From positions 248,001 to 312,000 of the forward strand of contig NZ_WMKZ01000003.1 in the NCBI RefSeq assembly GCF_019024285.1: a DNA stretch of 64,000 nt, in the 5' to 3' direction. Both the position numbers and the translations under genes were made by a program. The notes beneath the pieces were generated by a model. It was not told where the DNA came from and did no database searches. It saw only the letters and a program-made list of their open reading frames with translations. The DNA is from Alkalihalobacterium elongatum (GTDB lineage Bacteria > Bacillota > Bacilli > Bacillales > Bacillaceae_F). Below are positions 16,703-25,529 of this stretch, piece after piece; within the stretch, counting starts at the first letter, position 1; each line of letters starts with the position of its first letter.

Positions 16703-17455
16703 ATGCCTTATGGACAGGAAGATCAACTAGAAGAATTCGAGGGGATTTCACAATGGGCGCTTGTTTGGGAATCACGGGCAAAATTAATTTCGGCTATTAT
16801 TTATATCTTCGGCGTCATTAGTCTTCACACTGTTTCGTTCGCGCTTATTGCTTATAGCTTTTCCATTTTTGCTTCACTAGTGATGGGTATTTCCTTTTTA
16901 ACTCTACTTAAACGTTACCTATTAATTGCGCCTTTTGTTTTACTTATGACGATCCCTCTTGTTTTTGGTGGAGGTATCCCGCTTGATCCTGATCGTATCG
17001 CTTTTGCTTTACTTATTATTTTAAAAGCGGTTACTTCCATGACGGTTTTAACGATTATTCTTGAAACACAATCGGTTGATCAATTTATGAATAGCCTAGC
17101 TCATTTAAAGGTACCATCGATCATGATCACAGTGTTATTATTGTCGTACCGATATGTGTTTTTATTTCTCGATGATATTCAAAAAATGCAGCTCGCGCTA
17201 AAGACTCGCTTTTTTAATGGTGGGATTAGTATTAACAATTTAAAAGTCTACGGACAGCTTACAGGAGCTTTGCTGTTAAAATCACTTGATCGGTCAGAGA
17301 AGGTATTTCAGGCGATGGTGTCTCGTGGATTTAATGGTAACCTTTGCTTTGGGCAAGCACATGAGATTACGAGATCAGATTTAATTAAAACTGGGCTCTC
17401 TTTCTTTATTATAATGCTTATCGTCGCTGTTGAAATTGTATTCTTTCGAATGTAG
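16703..17455 (+). CDS. cbiQ: ECF transporter transmembrane component CbiQ/NikQ
   Basis: 250-residue T component of the Co/Ni ECF transporter, joining CbiM to the CbiO ATPase. It has about five membrane helices and the two cytosolic coupling motifs: ALKTRFFNGG (about 178-187) and SEKVFQAMVSRGFNGN (about 206-221), the Ala-Arg-Gly type motif that docks in the ATPase groove. AGGTGA fits ATG 16703; GTG 16694 is in frame but too close to the site. It is the last gene of the cbiMQ pair, followed by a bidirectional terminator. Confidence 0.85.
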   Translation: MPYGQEDQLEEFEGISQWALVWESRAKLISAIIYIFGVISLHTVSFALIAYSFSIFASLVMGISFLTLLKRYLLIAPFVLLMTIPLVFGGGIPLDPDRIAFALLIILKAVTSMTVLTIILETQSVDQFMNSLAHLKVPSIMITVLLLSYRYVFLFLDDIQKMQLALKTRFFNGGISINNLKVYGQLTGALLLKSLDRSEKVFQAMVSRGFNGNLCFGQAHEITRSDLIKTGLSFFIIMLIVAVEIVFFRM

Positions 17456-17497
17456 TAAATTTCTTATATTTTTTTATTCTAAGTCTATTAAATTTAA

Positions 17498-17538
17498 AGA
17501 GGGTGTTCCCAAAAGTTACGCTTCTGGGACACCCTCTT
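17498..17538. terminator. Bidirectional terminator between cbiQ and yjcZ
   Basis: AGAGGGTGTTCCCA ... TGGGACACCCTCT with one bulge; T-rich on both sides. Confidence 0.7.
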
Positions 17539-17561
17539 CTATATTAATCTATTAAATTTTA

Positions 17562-17636
17562 TTACTTAATATAAGCTGAACCAACGATCACTAACAGAAT
17601 GAACAACACTACGATTAACGCAAAACTGTTATACAC
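17562..17636 (-). CDS. YjcZ-family sporulation mini-protein, 24 aa
   Basis: The minus strand from GTG 17636 encodes MYNSFALIVVLFILLVIVGS followed by AYIK and a stop: one membrane helix with short ends. The sequence FALIVVLFILLVIVG is the YjcZ hallmark and nearly repeats the helix of the copy at 8796-8885. AAGGAGGTG is correctly placed upstream. Confidence 0.85.
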   Translation of the reverse strand: MYNSFALIVVLFILLVIVGSAYIK

Positions 17637-17812
17637 TCTATAACACCTCCTTATGTGTTACAATACTACCTTATGTCATTGAGCATAAAACGAGTGGGCG
17701 TATGCCCCTGTTTGTAGTAATTGATGGAAGTGCCGTTCCAAAAAGAAATTTTTAGAAAATTAATCCCACATTACCGATTACAATAATGAGACTTAAAACA
17801 ACTCTCCAAAAT

Positions 17813-17846
17813 AAAAAAGGAGCATGAATTTTACAATTCATACTCC
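17813..17846 (-). terminator. Terminator of the valine operon
   Basis: Minus strand GGAGTATGAATT-GTAA-AATTCATGCTCC followed by TTTTTTATTTT. Confidence 0.9.
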
Positions 17847-17902
17847 AAAAAAGAGCTGTCTCTTTTATAGGTTCCGTAAAGAAATGTTCTTTAAAAAACC
17901 CA

Positions 17903-19096
17903 TTAAATATTCTGTTCTTCCTTCATGTTGTAGTCATAGCATGCATAATACAATTCAATTATCTCATGTTCTTCAGGTACTTTCGGGTTATTTGCAGGAC
18001 TTCCGCTAGCTACAGCGTCTTGTGCCATTTTATGAACGACTTTTTCAAGAGTAGGTTGGTCAATGCCCCATTGCTTCATATTTGGGATATTTAATTCGAG
18101 ACATAGTTGTTTCACATCCCTAACGAACGTATCAGCTAAATCTTCTTTTGACGCACCCTTTAGCTCTGGTTTTATCGTTAAAGCCATTTCCGCTAATTGA
18201 TCGATACACTCATCTTTACTGAATTCGAGTACAGCAGGCAATAACATCGCATTCGATACTCCGTGCGGAACGTGAAACATCGCTCCCATCGGACGTGACA
18301 TACCGTGGACTAAGCAGACGGATGCATTTGAAAAGGCAACTCCTGCTTGTAATGCCGCTAGTGCCATATTTTCTCGTGCAACTATGTCTTCACCAATGTT
18401 ATATGCTTGACGAATATTTTCAAAAATAAGCTTGATCGCTGAAAGGGCTAGGTGATCGGTAAAAGGATGTGCGCGTCTTGAGATAAATGCTTCTACTGCA
18501 TGACATAACGCGTCGACCCCCGTAGCTGCTGTTACATTTTTTGGTGAAGAAACCGTAAGCAAAGGGTCCACAATTGCGACCTCTGGTAAAAATGCTGTTT
18601 GTTTAATCATCATTTTTACATCATTTTTTGTATTCGTAATTACCGTGACATCTGTTGCTTCCGAACCTGTTCCTGCTGTCGTAGGAATTGCAATTAATGG
18701 TAAAGGCATTTCCGTCGCTATTCGATTGTTGCCCATATACTCACTAATATCGCCGCCATTTGTCATAAGCACCGCAACCGCTTTTGCAGTATCGATACAA
18801 CTACCCCCACCTAATGCAATAACGACGTCACAGTTGTTTTCTTTAGAGAGCTCTAGCGATTGTTCTACATGTTCATTAGTAGGTTCAGTGTTAACACCAA
18901 GATAAGTAGTATAAGATATTCCAACCTCTTCTAAGTAGCGAACGCATTCACTTACATACCCAAGGTTATCCATAATCTGATCACTAATAATTAATGCATG
19001 AGTCCCTCTTCGTTTTGTCTCTTTCCCTACTGTTTTTAGCGATTCTCTTCCATAAAAAATCGCTCTTGGCATGTAGACACTTGAAATAGCATTCAT
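17903..19096 (-). CDS. Iron-containing alcohol dehydrogenase, possibly 3-hydroxyisobutyrate dehydrogenase role
   Basis: About 397 residues, group III Fe-dependent NAD(P) alcohol dehydrogenase. Motifs seen: GGGSCIDTAKA and PTTAGTGSEATDV for nucleotide binding, metal-ligand segments GVDALCHAVEAF and CLVHGMSRPMGAMFHVPHG. It is the last gene of a three-gene operon with a 3-hydroxyisobutyryl-CoA hydrolase and MmsA. No MmsB-type enzyme lies nearby, so this protein may oxidise 3-hydroxyisobutyrate to methylmalonate semialdehyde; that is inference. The frame opens at 19120, but AGGGGGAA points to TTG 19099 or ATG 19096. Confidence 0.8.
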   Translation of the reverse strand: MNAISSVYMPRAIFYGRESLKTVGKETKRRGTHALIISDQIMDNLGYVSECVRYLEEVGISYTTYLGVNTEPTNEHVEQSLELSKENNCDVVIALGGGSCIDTAKAVAVLMTNGGDISEYMGNNRIATEMPLPLIAIPTTAGTGSEATDVTVITNTKNDVKMMIKQTAFLPEVAIVDPLLTVSSPKNVTAATGVDALCHAVEAFISRRAHPFTDHLALSAIKLIFENIRQAYNIGEDIVARENMALAALQAGVAFSNASVCLVHGMSRPMGAMFHVPHGVSNAMLLPAVLEFSKDECIDQLAEMALTIKPELKGASKEDLADTFVRDVKQLCLELNIPNMKQWGIDQPTLEKVVHKMAQDAVASGSPANNPKVPEEHEIIELYYACYDYNMKEEQNI

Positions 19097-19206
19097 CAAA
19101 ACAGCATTCCCCCTGTACACTTATCAATTTTAACTCGATGACATCCCTTCTCTTCGTTTGCTATGGCAATCATTAATTCTAATTAATGTATTAATTTTGA
19201 CTCAAA

Positions 19207-20301
19207 TTATTTTAATGTGTCGAACTTATTTAATAGATCCTCGTCTTCTTCCCACCTAAAGAAAGCTGATACAGCCTCTTCTGTAACGTCCTTGAATTGG
19301 GAAGGACTCCATTTTGGTGAGCGATCTTTATCAACTAGTACCGCCCGCACACCTTCATAGAAATCTGGTAGAGTCATAAAATTCATACCTAATATAAACT
19401 CCATCTTGAAGCAGTCGACAAGTGATTTGTTTTCACCTTCCTGTAATTGACGAAGGGTCACTTTTAATGATGTTGGTGATTTGGATAGCAAAGTATGTAA
19501 TGTTTCTTTTGCCCACTCATCTCCATTATTTGCGGCTCCTTCTAATGAAGAGATAATTTCCTCCATGCTAATATGAGAAAAATGTTGATCTATTTTTTCT
19601 TGTACAGTTGCGAGGTTGGCATTTTTGACATCAATTGGTTGGCAATATCTTTTAAGGATTCGATTAACTTCATCTTCAACATCGTTTAATGCCCAATCTG
19701 TGTTAAAAAGATCTGTTGTTAAATTCGTCCAGTTATCACTATTCATGAAATAGTCCCCTGCACCTGCATACATTACATCTTGAGCCTTAATAATACCTGA
19801 AGTAAGAGCTAGATAACGACCAGTGAAACCTGGCATTTGATTTAAAAAGTAACTAGCTCCAACATCGGGGAAGAAACCGATATTCATTTCAGGCATTGCC
19901 CATTTTGTCTTCTCTGTTACAATTCGATGAGATGCACCAACTGAAAGTCCAACACCGCCACCCATTACGATACCATCCATATTAACGATCACGGGTTTTG
20001 GATATTGATGAATCATAATATCCATCGAATACTCTGTTGAGAAAAATTCGCGTGCTAGACCTAAAATATTAGAGTCTCTTAAATCATAAATAGCTCTCAT
20101 ATCACCGCCAGCACATAAACCTTTCGTTCCTTCACCGCTAATAACGACTAGAGAAATTGATGGATCGTATTCCCACTCGATTAATTGGCGAGAAAGCAAT
20201 CTGACCATTTCAGCATTTAGCGAATTTAGAACCTTTGGACGGTTTAACCGGATAGACCCGACATTATTTTTTACTTCAAATAAAACACTTGCTTCACTCA
20301 T
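19207..20301 (-). CDS. 3-hydroxyisobutyryl-CoA hydrolase (enoyl-CoA hydratase superfamily)
   Basis: 364-residue crotonase-fold protein that releases 3-hydroxyisobutyrate in valine catabolism. Signature stretches are LNRPKVLNSLNAEMV, GLCAGGDMRAIYD (oxyanion hole), DGIVMGGGVGLSVGASHRIV and MPEMNIGFFPDVGASYFLN; the long C-terminal domain with GVRAVLVDKDRSPKWSP marks the hydrolase rather than a 260-aa hydratase. GAGGTGA is spaced for ATG 20301, removing 18 residues of the open frame. It lies between mmsA and the Fe-ADH on the same strand. Confidence 0.88.
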   Translation of the reverse strand: MSEASVLFEVKNNVGSIRLNRPKVLNSLNAEMVRLLSRQLIEWEYDPSISLVVISGEGTKGLCAGGDMRAIYDLRDSNILGLAREFFSTEYSMDIMIHQYPKPVIVNMDGIVMGGGVGLSVGASHRIVTEKTKWAMPEMNIGFFPDVGASYFLNQMPGFTGRYLALTSGIIKAQDVMYAGAGDYFMNSDNWTNLTTDLFNTDWALNDVEDEVNRILKRYCQPIDVKNANLATVQEKIDQHFSHISMEEIISSLEGAANNGDEWAKETLHTLLSKSPTSLKVTLRQLQEGENKSLVDCFKMEFILGMNFMTLPDFYEGVRAVLVDKDRSPKWSPSQFKDVTEEAVSAFFRWEEDEDLLNKFDTLK

Positions 20302-20408
20302 TAGATCGTTCACCTCATCAAATTTTCTGTAGAAGGAGGCATGATTTAATGTCATTAAATCCTCCCTCTACGGGTTGCTGTAACTTCTATTCCGATTAGT
20401 TTACTAAT

Positions 20409-21866
20409 TTAGTAACGTGCTGTAAGCATTTTTTTACGTGTATAAAATTCAACGCCATCTTTTCCATTCGCATGGAGATCGCCGTAGAATGAATTTTTAT
20501 AGCCAGAGAACGGGAAGAATGCCATAGGTGCTGGAACACCTAAGTTAACCCCTAGCATACCTGCATCAATATCTTCACGGAATTGTCTTACTGCTTTGGC
20601 ACTATCAGTGTATAAGCACGCACCATTGGCAAAATCAGACTCGTTTGCAATTTCAATCGCTTCGGCGAGATCATTGACACGAATGACCGATAATACAGGA
20701 GCAAAAATTTCATCCTGCCATATTTTCATTCCAGAGTTAACGTTATCAAAAATGGTTGGTCCGACAAAGTAACCGTCTTCGACTACTTCATCTTGACGTC
20801 CGTCACGGACGAGCGTAGCTCCTTCTTTTTCACCAATTTCAATATATTGAAGCGTCTTTTCTTTATGTGATTCGCGTATAACAGGCCCAAGAGTGACATC
20901 TTTATTGATACCGTTTCCAATTTTGATATCATCTGCAGCCTGTTTTAATCGCACCATTAACTCCTCTGCGACATCTCCAACGGCAACGACAACAGCGCAG
21001 GCCATGCAACGTTCTCCTGCTGAACCAAAAGCCGCACCTATAATGTTTGTAACGGCACTATCTAAATCGGCATCAGGCATGACGATAGAATGATTTTTTG
21101 CTCCCGCTAACGCTTGAACTCGTTTACCGTTTGCTGCTGCAGTCTTGTAGATGTATTCGGCTACAGGTTGTGACCCTACAAAAGAAACTGCTTTAATATC
21201 TTTGTGGCTTAATATTCCGTTTACAACATCGTGTGCTCCATGGACGATATTTAACACGCCATCAGGAAGTCCAGCTTCTTTAAATAGCTCTGCTAAGCGG
21301 TTCGCCAGAAGTGGTGTACGCTCTGAAGGCTTTAATACAAACGTATTTCCGCAAGCGATGGCTAACGGGAACATCCAGCAAGGAACCATCATTGGGAAGT
21401 TAAACGGTGTAATACCACCGACGACACCAATCGGGTAGCGGTACATACCTGACTCTATTCCACTTGCAATATCAGGAAGCTGCTCACCCATCATTAAAGT
21501 AGGTGCTCCTGCAGCAAATTCGACACACTCAATCCCTCGCTGCACTTCTCCATAGGCATCGTCATAACTTTTTCCATTTTCCTTCGTAATTAATTGAGCT
21601 AGTTCCTCCCAGTTTTCCATTAAAAGCTGTTGATAGCGAAAAAGAATACGTGCACGTTTTGGTACAGGAACGCCTCTCCAATCTTTAAATGCTTCTTTCG
21701 CCGTTTTTGCAGCATAATCTAAATCCTCATATGTAGAGATTGGAACGTATGCAATGACCTCGCCAGTAGCTGGGTTGTAAACTTCTTCAACCTTATTTGT
21801 TTTTGCCTGAATCCATTCTCCTCCAATGAAATTTTTAAGGGTTTGTACTTCAGTTTGATTGACCAT
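20409..21866 (-). CDS. mmsA: CoA-acylating methylmalonate-semialdehyde dehydrogenase
   Basis: 485-residue aldehyde dehydrogenase that turns methylmalonate semialdehyde, NAD and CoA into propionyl-CoA. Diagnostic pieces are the N-terminal [56 protein letters not shown] and the catalytic Cys in [13 protein letters not shown], plus [20 protein letters not shown]. These match MmsA/IolA rather than ordinary aldehyde dehydrogenases. It is the first gene of the valine operon, with downstream gaps of 107 and 110 bases. IolA of inositol catabolism is the same family, but no iol genes are near. Confidence 0.92.
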   Translation of the reverse strand: MVNQTEVQTLKNFIGGEWIQAKTNKVEEVYNPATGEVIAYVPISTYEDLDYAAKTAKEAFKDWRGVPVPKRARILFRYQQLLMENWEELAQLITKENGKSYDDAYGEVQRGIECVEFAAGAPTLMMGEQLPDIASGIESGMYRYPIGVVGGITPFNFPMMVPCWMFPLAIACGNTFVLKPSERTPLLANRLAELFKEAGLPDGVLNIVHGAHDVVNGILSHKDIKAVSFVGSQPVAEYIYKTAAANGKRVQALAGAKNHSIVMPDADLDSAVTNIIGAAFGSAGERCMACAVVVAVGDVAEELMVRLKQAADDIKIGNGINKDVTLGPVIRESHKEKTLQYIEIGEKEGATLVRDGRQDEVVEDGYFVGPTIFDNVNSGMKIWQDEIFAPVLSVIRVNDLAEAIEIANESDFANGACLYTDSAKAVRQFREDIDAGMLGVNLGVPAPMAFFPFSGYKNSFYGDLHANGKDGVEFYTRKKMLTARY

Positions 21867-22137
21867 AAAAAAACTCCTTCCTATTTGCTAAAATGCTAGT
21901 GTTAATTTTGGAATTTTCAGTATCTTATTGAGAAAAGGGGGCTTGCAAAGTACTCATATTGTCATATGTGTATTTTTGGACCAAACTGTATTAAGTTTTT
22001 ATACACAAAGTTATACCTATGAAAGGTTCACTTTATTTATTTCTCCTTATTTCAGCTAATACCTCTTTCTTTCGATAAATTTTTATTCTCGTCGGTATAA
22101 AAATTTTTAAATAATATTAATTGAGTAGAGAAATAAA

Positions 22138-22163
22138 AAAAGATAGCCGAAAAGACTATCCTC
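22138..22163 (-). terminator. Terminator of the 190-aa gene
   Basis: Minus strand GATAGTC-TTTTC-GGCTATC followed by TTTTTTT. The rest of 21867-22137 is the promoter region of mmsA; I find no convincing operator in it. Confidence 0.75.
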
Positions 22164-22167
22164 CTTG

Positions 22168-22740
22168 TTATTTTTCTATAATAACGTTCTCCCAATGTTT
22201 ATCTATCATTTTAACACCAGGAGTTGATATTCTATCAACAAATTCCCATTGTTCCCCGTTAAATTTTCGTATATGAAGAAGGTTATCCCCATTAGATTTT
22301 TTATCAAAAATAAGTACATGTTGATTGTTTTTATTGTAGTATACGTAAGGCAGTATATCACCATAAGTTTGAGTTGAAATGACTCGGCTGATAACACTGG
22401 CCAAATTATGATAAGCACCCTTACCATCGTAAACCAAATCATTCGGTAGATATTCATATTCTTGGAGATCTAGTTCATGTGTCCTTACAAAGTCATTTTT
22501 TACATTTTCTCGCAAATTGTCCATTCTTTCTAATACCTTAAAAAACTTTTCAAGTTGTTCGTCGTCTAATGAGTTTATGTCGGCTGGAATCATTAAAGGT
22601 ATATCCTCACTCGAATTAAATGAGCGAGCATCGTTACTTACATCTGATGTTAAAAAAGTACCAGCTAAAGAAAAACCAACACCTAACAAAACCATTGATG
22701 AAATAAAGAAAGAAAGATACGGGCTTTTATTTCTTAACAT
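22168..22740 (-). CDS. Exported or membrane-anchored protein, unknown
   Basis: 190 residues with an uncleaved or cleaved N-terminal signal (about 9-30, FFISSMVLLGVGFSLAG), then an extracytoplasmic mixed region. Recognisable pieces are SLDDEQLEKFFKVLERMDNL (helical) and a C-terminal beta-rich part with HVLIFDKKSNGDNLLHIRKF and GEQWEFVDRI, which reads like repeated beta strands. No family recognised. AAGGTGG precedes ATG 22740. It is a single gene with its own terminator. Confidence 0.6.
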   Translation of the reverse strand: MLRNKSPYLSFFISSMVLLGVGFSLAGTFLTSDVSNDARSFNSSEDIPLMIPADINSLDDEQLEKFFKVLERMDNLRENVKNDFVRTHELDLQEYEYLPNDLVYDGKGAYHNLASVISRVISTQTYGDILPYVYYNKNNQHVLIFDKKSNGDNLLHIRKFNGEQWEFVDRISTPGVKMIDKHWENVIIEK

Positions 22741-22973
22741 TGTCCGACCACCTTATATGTCTCCCTTGTAGACTCGTTAAAATGAGTTTATCAAATTTTT
22801 TTCCTAACAAGTGGAAATGCTCTACTTTTCAAAAAGATTACAAAGTATTACAAATTCATATCACAAAATCCAATAATTAGGCCGTTTTTGCTAGGAGATT
22901 TGGGGAGAAAGGGACATTCAATGTAATTAGGTTTAGTTGTAGCTGTTATAAGAACATAAGAACATCGTAGTTA

Positions 22974-23100
22974 CAGTATTAGGAAACGGTGTGTTGTAAA
23001 TCTGTGCTTAGAACAGGTGAAATACAGTATTAGGAAAGTTTGTGAGCTAAAGTCACATTTAGAGAAATAGTTTTATTTTTTCAGGGAAATCCATGTCCTA
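22974..23100. repeat. Degenerate ~51-52-bp-period intergenic repeat, three units
   Basis: CAGTATTAGGAAA starts at 22974 and again at 23025, and a third weaker unit has TTTTCAGGGAAATCC with its GGAAA 52 bases on. The unit resembles, in reverse orientation, the array at 41656-41911. It lies in the gene-free stretch 22741-23310, where I otherwise see only a terminator. Confidence 0.5.
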
Positions 23101-23223
23101 AAAGTGTATTTAGAAACAATAATATACAATAAAAAAAATTCTATTCTAAATCAACCATATTGGATCATTAAAATTGGAGTCAATTTACATATAGCATTTC
23201 AGCTTCCCTTTACTAGGCAAAGC

Positions 23224-23249
23224 AAAAAGGAGCTACTTTAGCAACTCCC
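23224..23249 (-). terminator. Terminator of the nitroreductase gene
   Basis: Minus strand GGAGTTGCT-AAAGT-AGCTCC followed by TTTTTG; two short internal mismatches at most. Confidence 0.7.
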
Positions 23250-23310
23250 CCATCTGCACTATTCTATTGATAGCCTTTTATGTACTTACAATCATCTGTT
23301 GTTAAAATTA

Positions 23311-23958
23311 CTACTCAATGATCGTCAATATTTCTTCAACTGGCTTTCTTGGCATTGTTTTCGGTTGATCTGTTGGGTGTCCTAGTGAAATTACCATATT
23401 AATTTCTTTATAGTCTTCAATGTTTAAGTATTCGCGTAGCTTGTCTTGTGCTAATAAAACTGGGCCAGTCATCGGACAAGTACCTAGACCTTTTGCATGT
23501 GCTGCTAACATTAGGTTTTGTGCAGCTAAACAACTGCTTTTAATTCCTTCTTCTGTCCAAACGTGCTCTTCAACAAAACCAATTGGGTCAAATATTTTAT
23601 CTTTAAATTTTGACTCATATGGTGTTGCAAGGCAAACGATAAGAACAGGTGCTTCAGAAAAAGCTGTTGCATAAGGCCCGAATGAGCGAACGAGAAGTTT
23701 CGCTGGTTTTTCAAATCCTTTTTCTGTCGCTTCATTTGCTTTATCATGAAGCGAAGCCCATGTCATATCTTCAATTTCTTTAATTTTTTCTTTATTCGTA
23801 ATGACGAGAAATTCCCATGTTTGTGAATTTGTATCTGAAGGTGCAAATCTAGCGCAATCAATAATATCTAGAATATCTTGTTTGTCTACAGGCTTGTCCT
23901 GAAACTTACGAATACTTCTTCTTTCTTGAATTAATTGTTTCGTTTGTAAAAAATCCAT
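23311..23958 (-). CDS. Nitroreductase-family flavoprotein
   Basis: 215-residue FMN-dependent oxidoreductase. The N-terminal ERRSIRKFQDKPVDKQDILD and DCARFAPSDTNSQTWEFLVI are the FMN-phosphate and substrate-pocket signatures; LAAQNLMLAAHAKGLGTCPM and the C-terminal INMVISLGHPTD complete the fold. Such proteins reduce nitroaromatics, quinones or similar acceptors with NAD(P)H in the cytosol. The physiological substrate is unknown. AAGGGTG precedes ATG 23958; monocistronic. Confidence 0.88.
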   Translation of the reverse strand: MDFLQTKQLIQERRSIRKFQDKPVDKQDILDIIDCARFAPSDTNSQTWEFLVITNKEKIKEIEDMTWASLHDKANEATEKGFEKPAKLLVRSFGPYATAFSEAPVLIVCLATPYESKFKDKIFDPIGFVEEHVWTEEGIKSSCLAAQNLMLAAHAKGLGTCPMTGPVLLAQDKLREYLNIEDYKEINMVISLGHPTDQPKTMPRKPVEEILTIIE

Positions 23959-24245
23959 GAAAACACCCTTTTCAAATAGTTGTTATGTAAAAATTTCTAA
24001 TATACATGTTTATTTTATCAAAAGAGAAAAGAAATGCCACATCAATTAAATATAAAATCATGTAATTAAAGATTAAAATTGTTAATTTTTGAATATCCTA
24101 CTCCTTTAAGTACTTTTTAAAAGTGGTTACAATTTAAATCCAACAAAAGAATATTTCGATAATCTTCACTAATTTTTATCAAATGTGAATAACAATAGGT
24201 TTAAATAAGCACCTTATAGGTATTAGTTATTGGGAGGACCGTCAT

Positions 24246-24737
24246 ATGAACAGAAAACCAGAGCGTACTATACTGTCGGTCGTTACATTTATTTCATTAT
24301 CCCTTTTACCTTTTACGATTCTGAAGCGCTCTTTTAAAGATTGGATTATTGTATATCTTGTAAGTTGTATTGGAAATGCTTTTGCTGATAGCCTTCTTGT
24401 CTCTAACGGGTATCTTAAATATAGAGTTAGACCTTTCAAGAAAAACTTTGCCATTCATTTCCCATTTGACTTTATTCACTACCCGTTGTTATTGCTTTAT
24501 TATAATCAATGGACATTGAACAGCCGTCCAGTCGCTTTCATTTTAAAACTTTTTCCTTTTGTCATTCCACAGGCGATTATTGAGACGATAGTTGAAAAGA
24601 ACACTGATTTGATCACATGGAGAAAAGGCTGGACTTGGTATCATTCATTTGTCTCACTGCTTGCAAAATTTTTACTATGCCGTCTTATTATTGCAGTAAT
24701 TAGAAAGATTAATATTGAGAAAATATCAACGACATAA
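24246..24737 (+). CDS. Small integral membrane protein (CBO0543-like)
   Basis: 163 residues with about four to five membrane segments (about 9-25, 32-50, 75-88, 98-115, 133-155). The middle contains FDFIHYPLLLLYYNQWT and the end WRKGWTWYHSFVSLLAKF, patterns I associate with the CBO0543 family of uncharacterised membrane proteins of spore formers. TTGGGAGGACC precedes ATG 24246. Function unknown. Confidence 0.65.
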   Translation: MNRKPERTILSVVTFISLSLLPFTILKRSFKDWIIVYLVSCIGNAFADSLLVSNGYLKYRVRPFKKNFAIHFPFDFIHYPLLLLYYNQWTLNSRPVAFILKLFPFVIPQAIIETIVEKNTDLITWRKGWTWYHSFVSLLAKFLLCRLIIAVIRKINIEKISTT

Positions 24738-24772
24738 CAGCTCCACCAATATAAAAGCCTAAATATCATAAG

Positions 24773-24817
24773 AAAAACACCTCATGAGCTTTTTATTCTA
24801 ACTCAAGAGGTGTTTTT
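24773..24817. terminator. Convergent terminator
   Basis: AAAAACACCTC ... GAGGTGTTTTT with a 23-base loop, between the CBO0543-like gene and the convergent HemA-like gene. Confidence 0.75.
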
Positions 24818-24874
24818 CATCCTGCCCTAAAATGTATATACTGATCGTAATTTTGTTCATCACCCGGAATTCGG

Positions 24875-25402
24875 CTATACCAATAGTTTACTTTTAGCTT
24901 CAGTTGGAACAGTAAAGAACGCCATTAGGTCTTTTAAATGAAAGTAAAATGTATTATTAATCTTTGGCAAATTTAGTTCTATTTCGTTATGGCACACGTC
25001 AATAATCAGTATACGTCGATGATTATACTTGTTTAAATAACTTGTAAGACATTCTTTCATTTTTAATTGTTCTTCTTCGTCCTTTAAAGAAAGAATGAGG
25101 ATGTCGGCGTTTTTCATAGTATCAAGTATTCTATTACTTGAATTACTTGTTGGAGCGTTCACTTTAATTGCATATTTTTGTCTGCACCCATTTCGATTAA
25201 ACTGTGAAGATAAATACTGGCTAAGTTGGCAGTCACCAATTTGCAGGAGCGTCTTAGTTTTAAGATTATTAAATATACAGTTACCAATCGTAATAACTGC
25301 AGTTCCTAGTGAGTTCAATACGATTGGTAGAGCAATATGTTCATCTATTATTTTTGGATTACTGTTAATGTTATTATTTATGGATTGTTTTTTAAATTTC
25401 AT
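24875..25402 (-). CDS. Stand-alone Rossmann protein resembling the NADP domain of glutamyl-tRNA reductase
   Basis: 175 residues. The order LNSLGTAVITIGNCIFNNL, KTLLQIGDCQLSQYLSSQF, NADILILSLKDEEE and RRILIIDVCHNEIEL with LPKINNTFYFHLKDL parallels HemA: helix AAVELAxxIF, glycine loop VLxIGAGExxxLxxxxL, DVVISST, FLIDIAVPRDI and YxxDDL. The N-terminal catalytic domain (tRNA and Cys site) is absent and the glycine loop is altered (IGDCQ instead of IGAGE). So it is not a GluTR; a regulatory or degenerate role is possible. GAGGGG precedes ATG 25402. Confidence 0.5.
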   Translation of the reverse strand: MKFKKQSINNNINSNPKIIDEHIALPIVLNSLGTAVITIGNCIFNNLKTKTLLQIGDCQLSQYLSSQFNRNGCRQKYAIKVNAPTSNSSNRILDTMKNADILILSLKDEEEQLKMKECLTSYLNKYNHRRILIIDVCHNEIELNLPKINNTFYFHLKDLMAFFTVPTEAKSKLLV

Positions 25403-25468
25403 TTTAACCCCTCGAACTTTTTAAAAGGCTCTTTTCTTAAAGAATGTTGTTTTTTGCTATTGAACCGT

Positions 25469-25508
25469 AACCAAGCGTAAGCTTGGTTCTTCACGCTTTA
25501 GCGTGAAG
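25469..25508. repeat. Two back-to-back perfect hairpins (REP- or IS200/IS605-end-like)
   Basis: CCAAGC-GTAA-GCTTGG (extended to AA/TT outside) at 25469-25488 is immediately followed by CTTCACGC-TTTA-GCGTGAAG at 25489-25508. Neither has a T run, so they are not ordinary terminators. Tandem subterminal hairpins of this kind occur at ends of IS200/IS605 elements and derived palindromes; no transposase is present. Confidence 0.5.
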
Positions 25509-25529
25509 CTTTGTGAAAAAATGTTTCTA

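Noticed and set aside
25469-25508. Intrinsic terminator
   Set aside because: Both stems lack any T run on either strand.
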